Assembly: GCA_029582265.1 (NCBI GenBank)
Contig: CM055816.1
Span: forward strand, 97,537,056 to 97,601,055
Reading direction: 5' to 3'
DNA from: Zoroaster sp. YZ-2022
Taxonomy: Eukaryota > Echinodermata > Asteroidea > Forcipulatida > Zoroasteridae
DNA: 64,000 nucleotides
How positions within the stretch are numbered: position 1 is the stretch's first letter; each line of letters begins with the position of its first letter. A program made the position numbers and the translations under genes. Below, in pieces: positions 56,235-64,000 of this stretch. The notes below the pieces were generated by a model that did no database searches, was not told the DNA's origin, and saw only the letters and a list, made by a program, of their open reading frames with translations.

Positions 56235-56470
56235 ACCTGAAAGTCCATCGAAGAGAAATTATACTTCACACTGGTTAGACCACATCTTTGATATGGGAGC
56301 ACTGCTTGGAAACCCCATATCACCACTGAAAACATCTCTTTGCTTGAAAGAGTCCAGAGACGAGCTGGCGTTCAGGCAGCAAGACCTGCCTGTCGAACTT
56401 ACGGCAGAAGTCAATTGCTTTAATTAAACGTCGACTTTCTGCCGTGTCTAATTCAAATACAGTGAAATCT
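56235..56470 (+). pseudogene. LINE RT C-terminal scrap
   Basis: Plus-strand reading gives KLYFTLVRPHL, a stop, then YGSTAWKPHI, NISLLERVQRRAGVQAARP. 'LVRPHLEY....W.P......LE.VQRRA' is the region after the RT catalytic domain of several LINE families. The TGA shows it is dead. Confidence 0.7.
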
Positions 56471-57060
56471 CGATAAGTCAAATCTCAGGGAATGAACTCA
56501 AACTTCGACTTATGCGGAGGTTCGAGTTAGCCGAGGTCGCCATTTACCCCCACCCCTTGTGTGCATAAATTATCGTACGCCCGCAAAGTAACCTTTAGTA
56601 GCACGAGGAATTAAGCACACAAGATGCAACATTATTAAAAATTTGTTATAAACGTCTTACATATTTATTAATTTGTTTCAAATGGCATGATTTTTTGTTT
56701 TAAAGTTTTCCAAAAATATAAAATTATTGTTAACGCTTTCGAAAATCAATGATACAACTCATTGGTGTGAGATTTGGCTACGCAACTAACAGAGCTTTAA
56801 AAAAAGGATTGAGCGCATTTCCAGCGCGTGTTTTGAAACAGTCAAGCCACCCATCACTGCAGCTGAAGTCTGGATGTCCTAACTTCTTTGCCAAAGGCCT
56901 GGCCTTTTCTTGAAGAATTAGACCCGAAATCGGAATGTTTTCGGCTCGTACAGCTTTGAACCAGGTCAAAGCAGCCTCTTCAACATCGGGAAAAGCCACC
57001 TTTCTCATGCGTTTCCGACCTGCTGAAAAAAGACTCATTGTTGAACTGTTCAAGCAGTTT
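56461..57060 (-). pseudogene. Tigger-like element with CENP-B-type DNA-binding domain
   Basis: Minus strand 57053-56800: RKRMRKVAFPDVEEAALTWF, then RAENIPISGLILQEKAR, LAKKLGHPDFSCSDGWLDCF. This is the HTH_Tnp_Tc5/CENP-B second helix-turn-helix with 'A...W....R....PISG..L..KA' and 'F..S.GWL..F'. The terminus at 56461 (CAGTGAAATCTCGATAAGTC, after TA) is Tigger-like. The DDE domain is absent. Confidence 0.7.
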
Positions 57061-57064
57061 CTCC

Positions 57065-57860
57065 TTATTACATGTAATGTAATTTTTGGTCATTATTTGA
57101 ATTAGATACGGCAAAAGTTCGACGTTTGAAACAGGCCTATAAACAAAACTTGCTAACTAGTAACTAACGGAGAGATTAGATACGACCATAATTTTGTTGA
57201 GATGCATCACAGCCTTGCATTCAAGGCTATATTCACTGCAAAGGAATTTTGGCAAGGAGCCCAGATAATTAAGCTGCTCAAACGAAGTATACTACGTGAT
57301 GTACATTGTACTTTGGTCAAAGAACGTTCGTGGTTTTTGGGTACAAATACAACTTTATCATGATGAGACGATTTTCTCTTTTAAAAGCCAAGGTCTATTA
57401 TTTTGTTTGTGGCACCAATTTCAACGATCAAAAAAATAATGGTTTCATTACTGGACATGATGGCACTGGATATTTTATTAATTGAAAAGAATGTGTGCGT
57501 TTAGGCCACTCAAAAAGGATTTTGGCAAAACTAGCAAATCATTCAGTCAAGTGATCAATTGTTTCCTGCTGGCTGTGGCCATATTTAATTAACCGGTAAT
57601 AAACTCCCCCAAGAGAATTAGATGTTGAGATGGAGAGAGTTGAAATCCCCGAGCTCCGGGAAATACTTCGGTTTTCTCTCAAAAGGGGTTTCAGTTCCAT
57701 GGCATGATTGATAACCTTTTTTTCTTGTTGCATTTTTCAGTATTTATTTTATGCCAAAAGTAGACACAGCAGATGTTTTTTTTGTCGCCGGTATTTTTTT
57801 TAGGCTACTCCTTTTCTCTGACCTCCCCCTTTTTTCGTTTTTTTTCCTTTAAATTTTTAT
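57065..57860. other. no gene seen
   Basis: AT-rich spacer between the Tigger remnant and the right TIR of the 7.4-kb segment. Confidence 0.4.
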
Positions 57861-57931
57861 TATTATTTTTTTACTCAATTTACCCGGGGGGCACATGCCC
57901 CCGCGGCCCCCCCCCCTGGATCCGCGCCTGG

Positions 57932-59940
57932 TGACCCTTTAAGCTCTAGCGCAATGTAAAAAAAAAATTGTTTCTGCCATTTTTTTGTTTTGTTTTGGCC
58001 AACAGGGAAATACGTGATGCATTGTATTCACAGGGACCAAACAGTGGCTTAGCCAGGACATTTTCGGTGGGGTGGGGTGGAAACACAGGCGGATGCGTTT
58101 CAGTGGGACCCAGGGTATGGGTTTTTCTTTTCTTTTGGGGGGCACTATCGGGATTTTTCCTGGGGGTGGGCAATATACAAAGTATGGTGGCTAAGAGAGG
58201 CCTCACAAATCGGGCAAACATTCATACCCCTATGTGAAAAAGTCGTTTAAAGCACAGCACGGCAGAATTCCAATCGATCCAGCAATTTTGGCTGCAATTG
58301 GACATCGTTTCATAGCAAAAAAGAAAAGAAAACATTAAACACATTACTGCTTAGTTTTGACCGATGCTTATTTTTAACATCGACATACAAAGTACATGTA
58401 GGCCTAGCTAGCTAGCTACCAGTTAACTTTTTATTTTACAGTAGTTAGTAACTGAACTAGTACTAGAACACACAGTACACATTCTGTGTTCATAATCGAA
58501 TCATTCGCACACGCATGCAACAGTGAAGTTCTTGGTTGTTGAGAAGTCTGGTAGTGGTCGTGCGTGTGACATTGAAGCTTAATTTTTTTTGCATTTATGT
58601 GGAGCATTTATTAAGGTACGTTGGGTGAATTAATTTGTGGTAGATAGGTGTGTGCCGGTTGCCTACATTAGCAATTTTGTATGGACCTCGACGCTGTCCG
58701 GAAATTGAACACGCTTTTAACTTTGCATTTGAAGACGAAACGAATTATGCCATGGGCTGAACATTATCCTGGTGGTAGGCCCCAAGCATTTTCGACATTC
58801 GCAGTGCCAAACATATCGTTTCCAATCCTCACTTGACTACACTTTCCTCTCCTTATAAGTTTGTGCCCTATAATCTTTTATAGTTTTTAAAGGAAAATCT
58901 GTGATATTTGCCATACATGTGTGTTTGGATAGAAAATTTTCACTCCCAAGTCCCATGTAACTTGAACCTCCTGATTCTTGATTATTTTGCCCTTCCATTC
59001 TTTCTTTGTCTGTTCTCAGATCTCCTCATCCCACCATCTGCTTGATACATGATTGAATAATCCTTTGTGTAGTCCGTTTTATTTGAATTTCCCCCTTCTG
59101 AACAATTAATTAACAATTAGTAAGATTACATTAATATTGGTTATATTTAATGAGAAAAAGTAGCGGTCGGACACGACATTCTACCCCTGACCAATACTTC
59201 CGCTTGACTCGAGACTTTACTCCGTCCTGCCATGGAGGAGAAAACAGACCTCCATGGTCCTGCTAACCTCTTTGTTTGTTACCACTAGTAATCTCCTGGC
59301 ATGGTGCCTGAAAGCCTAGTCCTTTGTTCATTTTATTTGTTTTATTCCAACTCTGTCCTAATTCTTTCAGTTCACTCCTCTTTCACACAACCACTCCTCC
59401 CAAACTCTTAAATTACTTGCTCTGTTCTTTATCCATTCTGGTCTTTCCCCCATAAGCTCCCTGAATGCATAATCCTTCTTTTGTCCACTTTCTTTGTTCC
59501 CTTAATCCTGAGCTTGGAGACCAGAATGCCAACTTCCTTTGTCTAACCTTGGGCTTTCTTTTCTGCTTGAGTGATTCTGGCTTCTCTATGTGTGTTAGCT
59601 TATAGTGTAACCTAGTCAAATGGGTTACAGTGTAACAGTAAGAATGTCTTGGACAATTAGTTCTGCTGGAGTAGAAATGTGATGAAGCCACTTGCTAATG
59701 TTTTTGCATTTAGGCTACGTGCTTGGTAAGTACTTTGCTGATTAATTTTGTACTTGACGTCATTCAGTTTTATATTAACTTTTTGGGTGCAATATAAATT
59801 TCTAAAACCTGGTCATACTGAAAGGCATCAAGGACTACATCTCCAGGCATCAAATACTACTACCATGACAATGGTAAAAATAGCCGATTTTGGGAATTTC
59901 TAAAAGTCTTTTTACCATGTAAAATGTGAAGTTGTACATA
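57932..59940. other. no gene; possible transposon end
   Basis: 58045-58180 carries GTGGCTTAGCCAGGAC and G-rich GGGGGGCACT words reminiscent of MITE ends, with no partner found. The rest is unremarkable. Confidence 0.4.
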
Positions 59941-59944
59941 TACG

Positions 59945-60279
59945 TAAAGTGGATTGTCGTGCGGTCTAAGCGCATTGAACTCAAGTTCTGGTGTTGCCAG
60001 CAGCAGAGTGTGGGTTCGAGCCCCGGCCGTGACACCTGTGTCCTTGAGCAAGACATAACCATAATTGCTTCTCTCCACCCAGGGTTAAATGGGTGCCTGT
60101 GAAGGCAGAGATGGTTTGCTCTATATGCGCTAGAAATGGCAGCAATTGAGCTGTATACTCCCCAGGGAGCTGAGATGGTTTCAGGAATGATTTATGAGCC
60201 TTATGAGCCTTATGAGCAGGGATAATAATATAACGCGCCTTGAGCACCACTTAGTGGATAAATGCGCTATATAAATCTA

Positions 60280-60286
<7 letters not shown>
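59945..60286 (+). mobile_element. tRNA-derived SINE, copy 1
   Basis: The head has a recognisable RNA polymerase III B box (GGTTCGAGCCC, 60013-60023) and a degenerate A box near 59955. The body includes TTGAGCAAGACATAACCATA, CCACCCAGGGTTAAATGGG and CAGCAATTGAGCTGTATACT. The tail is GCGCTATATAAATCTATACA followed by (ATT)n. The tail resembles the 3' end of local LINEs, which probably mobilise it. Confidence 0.8.
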
Positions 60287-60616
<330 letters not shown>

Positions 60617-60844
60617 TTAAACTTAACAATGTTAACATTTTATGGTGGCCATTTTGTCTTTTCCGTTTGGTCATACATTTTTCATGGTAAAGAGACATGT
60701 AGAAACTCAAAAATGTATATATTTAATATATTTAGCCAAGTATACACTTTTGTTAATGTCTTTAACATTTAAATACATCCTTAATTTAAATGAATGTAGC
60801 CTTAGCTGTGCTTCCATGTAAGTAGATATGTGAAGCCAATAAAT

Positions 60845-61330
60845 GGAAACGGGTCAACTCGTACCCAAGTCAACTCGTACCCAAAACATCTTACCCAGGT
60901 CAACTCGTGCCCAGGTCAACTCAGTAACCAAGTCAACTCGCACCCAAGTCAGCACTCCAAGAAATTTTTTGCGTTATTTAGGCTATATTTTTGTTTTCGC
61001 TATGGGGTAATGACATTATTTTATTTTATTTTTTTCAGAAGACTTGACTAGAAGACAAGAGGAAAGGAAGAAAATGAAGAAGGAAAAGAAGATTCAGAAA
61101 AAGAAAGATCAATAAAAAGAGAAAATACCAGAAATAGTCAAAATAACGACAAAAGTACTTAACCAAAATTATATCTTTCTTTTTTTAAAAAGAAATCAGC
61201 GATAAAACAAAAAACAACCCTAAATAACGCAAAAAATTACATGTTTCCTTTATTACTTTTTTTCATCGAATGACATGAGTGCGGAGTTGACTTGTGTACG
61301 AGTTGACTTGGGTACAAGTTGACCCGAATT
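60845..61330. mobile_element. TIR element with minisatellite-like ends
   Basis: Left GGAAACGGGTCAACTCGTAC then CCAAGTCAACTCGTACCC; right GAGTTGACTTGGGTACAAGT then TGACCCGAATTCC, an inverted copy over about 35 bp. AATAAAT (up to CCAATAAAT) flanks both sides (60836-60844 and 61331-61339). The left end has about six copies of a 15-bp GTCAACTCGTACCCA unit. A 7-9 bp duplication suggests a MULE- or hAT-like origin. Confidence 0.75.
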
Positions 61331-61339
61331 CCAATAAAT

Positions 61340-61894
61340 AATCTATGGCATGGGGCTGCATTTTGTCAAATATATATTTATCAAATATTCTTAGTATCAT
61401 ACAGTATGATATGTATTTAAAATTAATTCCTTTACAATGAGTGTAACATTTTTGGTTACAAAAATGTCTGTAATTGCATCTATACTTTATGACAGCAAAT
61501 AGCATGATAGGTTTGAAAACGTAAAGGCCAATAACTACTATTTTGCATTTATACTGCAGGTCATTTACATTTAGGTTGGTAAGCAGTTTGTAACAGCTAA
61601 TTCTCTGCTTATTTTTTTAATATAAAAAATGGATTACAAGAGATTTGTATAGAAACCAATTAGATATTTCATATTCATTCATGTGTGGTATTTTCATTTC
61701 TGAAGGACACAAATCCATTTGCAAATTAAATGGACAATTTCAAGATTGACTTTTGGAAACAGTACAATATTTTAACCCAGTCTCATTATCAGGAAATAAT
61801 AAAACCACTCTGTGACAATTTTATTACAATGGGAAAGCAACAAAAAAACGAGTTGTAACCAACGGGTTCTATTTACTACTCAAAAGATAATTTC
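61340..61894. other. no gene seen
   Basis: AT-rich spacer with no recognised feature. Confidence 0.4.
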
Positions 61895-62275
61895 AGGCGT
61901 GCAACTTTTCAGTTGATCAGCTGATTTCCTCTTTTTTCTTTAACCAGTTCGGCGGGAATAAAAAGTTTCTCTGGGCCCCTCTTGGGTTTATTTTCCCACA
62001 CACATCGTGAATAGGCGTCCACAGCGGGTTGCCATGTCTTCCGTACATGTCACCGTACACAGGTGGCTCAACCGAGCACGCATACCAATATTCCGGAGTT
62101 TCCTTTGGCGTGTTTAGAGGCTCTCCGATCCACGGTGGAAAAAAAATTGGCGTGTATACTACGTACCTCCGGCCGAACTGGTTAATAGTGCTATAGAAAA
62201 CTGAAAACACTGTACAAAGTTTTGCGTTGCTCGACCATTTCCTCCTTTTTGCAATTACAAAGTTGTATGTCTGTA
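61895..62275. mobile_element. GCATGCAACTTTTCAG MITE, copy 3, split
   Basis: The left part GCAACTTTTCAGTTGATCAG, CTGATTTCCTCTTTT and the right part TTTGCAATTACAAAGTTGTA match copies 1 and 2, but a 238-bp element sits between them at 61944-62181. Confidence 0.75.
61944..62181. mobile_element. TTAA-flanked MITE nested in another MITE
   Basis: Starts CCAGTTCGGCGGG, ends GCCGAACTGG, with TTAA at 61940-61943 and 62182-62185. This is a piggyBac-type duplication. The minus strand stays open (KETPEYWYACSVEPPVYGDM and onward) with a protein-like composition, so it may carry part of a host or transposon exon. Confidence 0.75.
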
Positions 62276-62504
62276 ATTTGGAAAGAATGTTGTATCAAAC
62301 TGCCATTTTTGGGGTTTAGAAATTTGTTTGCAACCACTAACCAGTTAAAAATGATTCTATAGATTATTGGGAGTACAGAAAGCGAAAACTATCTTTACAA
62401 TTTTATGATGGTTTCAGACTTCACTTCTAAACAATTCTCCCCTTCAGAAAATCCTATTATAGTTACACTGCGCATGTACGATGACCGTGTTGGCCACTAA
62501 TGTG

Positions 62505-62918
62505 TAAGCTTGGGCGATTAACACGATAATATTGAATATCGCGATACCTTTTTATTTGATTACGATATCGAGAACCGTTTTAAGTTCTTGAGATATCGGC
62601 AATGCGTGCTACAAATCTTTATTATTATTATATCGCGATTAAAAAAAAAACATTGTGAGTCAAGTCAGAAATTCCATGGAAACAAAATTAGAAGTCTTTT
62701 CAGCTTTTAGAAGTGAGAAACAAAAGCGAACTACTTCAGAAGTACATACGCTCTGCAAACGAATTTGTGATTTGTGATACTTGTGAAATTACATACCTGT
62801 GGTTATCGACTCTAAAGCAATCCTGCATGAATGAAAACATAATTGCGATATTATCAAAAATCGCGATATATGTTTGCCGATATATCGTGGATGAAAAAAT
62901 TGATATTGCCCAAGCTTA
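62505..62918. mobile_element. hAT-like MITE with 8-bp target duplication
   Basis: Ends TAAGCTTGGGCGAT and ATTGCCCAAGCTTA; flanks CTAATGTG (62497-62504) and CTAATGGG (62919-62926), one mismatch. The interior is rich in palindromic TATCGCGATA words and contains a LINE-tail scrap (GCTACAAATCTTTATTATT) at 62608. Confidence 0.75.
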
Positions 62919-63160
62919 CTAATGGGGAAGGTGACAAGATATGATTGACATGACCGAGGAAGTTATTGTATACAAAAATGCCTGATTTTCATTAAACAAA
63001 TATTCTGGAATACCTTCCCAATGTTTTATGTCAAGTAAATCAAACGGAACAGCGGTCAAGCCAAGAGTGTCAACATTGATATATATTCTTTTATTTCCAG
63101 ATAATGTAGCTGTGGTCGAGATGTGAATCACAAACTACATATTGCAAACAAATATTACAG

Positions 63161-63492
63161 AGTGAGCTGAAAGAAAATGAATTCACACAACGTATCTCCA
63201 AATCAAGGAAAAGGCTTTCATTTCATACCATCATCAAAGCCATCGGACAATCAAAAGATGACGGGCAGACACGTCCAATTTGACAGGTCCACCGAGGCTA
63301 TTAACCCACTGTCAGAACCGATCTACCATTCAACGGCAGCCCTCGGCCACCAACTCAAGAATCTTCAGCGGTTGGAATTTGGCCTTGAAGGCACAGTTTT
63401 GAAGGCCTTAGAGGAGTCCGACATGGCCAGGATTAATTTTGCCGAGAAAGTTTCGAAGCTGTTAGCGTCTCAGAAGAAGAGCAAATATTCAG
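63161..63492 (+). CDS. first coding exon of a gene running off the window
   Basis: After the acceptor TATTACAG, the ATG at 63177 opens MNSHNVSPNQGKGFHFIPSS, then KMTGRHVQFDRSTEAINPL, HSTAALGHQLKNLQRLEFGL and MARINFAEKVSKLLASQ, ending at donor TCAG|GTAGAT in phase 1 (105 codons). The heptad-like middle suggests a coiled coil. The following intron holds a SINE and reaches an acceptor (TTCTTGTGTACAG) exactly at the window edge, so the next exon starts at base 64001. Short coiled-coil exons of this kind are common in transposon accessory genes and in host genes; the family is not identified. Confidence 0.6.
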
Positions 63493-63568
63493 GTAGATTT
63501 TGTTACATTTATATACACCCATCCAACCTGTCAATCAAATGTTACAGATTACCAATCCTACTATTTGA

Positions 63569-63832
63569 TGTCAATCAAACCATCTCAGCTCCCTGGGAGT
63601 ATACAGCTCAATTGCTGCCATTTCGGCACATATGGGCTAATCAAACACAACAACCAACTCTGCCCTCACAGGTACCCATTTATTTACTCCTGGGTGGAAG
63701 AAACAATTATGTTAAAGTGTCTTGCCGAGGCCTTAGCGTCGCGGTCGGGATTCGAACCCACATTCTGGCGACTCGGCCATCAGAACACAAATCCGATGCA
63801 CTTAACTGCTTTCGGCCGTTATATTTAGCTTA
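63569..63832 (-). mobile_element. tRNA-derived SINE, copy 2
   Basis: Reverse-oriented relative of the 59945 SINE: shared words on the minus strand include GGCAGCAATTGAGCTGTATA, CCCAGGGAGCTGAGATGG and GGGTTCGAATCC (B box, 63748-63759). It lies in an intron and lacks the (ATT)n tail. Confidence 0.8.
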
Positions 63833-64000
63833 TATGTTGCTTAATTAAATACCCCCTCAAAAAGTGGTTTTTATGAATATTATGGTAATTACCAGTGTTT
63901 TACATTCTCTTTTATACACATGTATCCCTTTATCTAGGGGCCTCAAGATCTAAACAAAATTTGAAGTACCCTATAACATTTGTTTATTTCTTGTGTACAG

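Larger units (their letters stand above)
50503..57931. mobile_element. 7.4-kb segment bounded by matching TIRs
   Basis: The left end is CCAGGCGCGGATCCAGG, the right end its exact inverse CCTGGATCCGCGCCTGG, and TGA flanks both (50500-50502 and 57932-57934). Inside both ends are GGGGGGCACA/TGCCCCC words. This could be one element with a 3-bp duplication that later collected other insertions, or two unrelated MITE halves that happen to face each other. It contains a small spliced gene but no recognised transposase for these ends. Confidence 0.45.

Noticed and set aside
57946..58237. Proline- or glycine-rich frames on both strands
   Set aside because: They arise from a G-rich transposon-end tract; the opposing frames mirror each other and have no splice or start support.
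59945..60060. Functional tRNA gene
   Set aside because: A B box is present, but the body cannot fold as a complete tRNA and continues into a SINE body with a LINE-like tail.

Overview
The window looks like nuclear DNA of a marine invertebrate deuterostome, most likely an echinoderm or a close relative. The reasons are AT-rich DNA, spliced genes with short GT..AG introns, frequent GGCCTA and ACATGTA words, tRNA-derived SINEs, CR1-like and Penelope-like retroelements, piggyBac and Tigger remnants, many TTAA-flanked MITEs, and a metazoan histone-type 3' processing signal. The species assignment is inference. No bacterial operon, CRISPR array, rRNA gene or free-standing tRNA gene is visible.

Layout. 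1-2.2 kb holds microsatellites, a perfect hairpin, an LINE reverse transcriptase (RT) fragment and a TTAA MITE. 2.5-5.0 kb (minus strand) holds three phase-compatible exons of a gene with a ParB-like GGNH motif. 6-8 kb has a broken THAP domain and a decayed P2RX7-C-terminal-like gene. 8-11 kb holds piggyBac and LINE endonuclease debris. 11.6-12.0 kb (minus) is the first exon of a Cys-rich invertebrate family. 14.0-17.4 kb (minus) is a long, multiply broken coiled-coil, DDE-like gene with a Tudor-like tail. 18-21 kb is mostly noncoding, with two facing candidate first exons and a histone stem-loop. 21.1-24.5 kb (minus) is a nested pair of LINEs, one inserted into the endonuclease domain of the other. 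24.5-26.5 kb holds a Tigger fragment, a solo LTR and a TA-flanked MITE.

The centre of the window, about 26.80-43.78 kb, is best read as one roughly 17-kb DNA transposon. It has inverted ends (CCCACTGGGCA), a 2.3-kb subterminal array of about 151-bp repeats on the left, and a different 1.2-kb GGTAAT-rich array on the right. Between them lie an intact 841-codon CACTA/KDZ-type transposase (33004-35529) and a ten-exon DUF4806-like accessory gene (35641-39854), all in the same orientation. It appears to have inserted into an older piggyBac copy whose pieces flank it on both sides. The proposed job sharing (transposase cuts, accessory protein helps end recognition or regulation) is inference.

43.8-64 kb is again repeat-rich: piggyBac N-terminal pieces, a truncated CR1-like LINE, an inverted Penelope-like element with hammerhead-ribozyme-like cores, a 7.4-kb TIR-bounded segment with a small spliced gene and a 690-bp tandem duplication, a Tigger N-terminus with a CENP-B-type DNA-binding domain, two SINEs, a 335-bp ATT microsatellite, and several MITEs with clear target duplications. 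The window ends one base after a splice acceptor, so the gene starting at 63.16 kb continues beyond it. Several coding breaks lie in homopolymer runs (T8, G7, A6), so some 'pseudogene' lesions could be sequencing or assembly errors.
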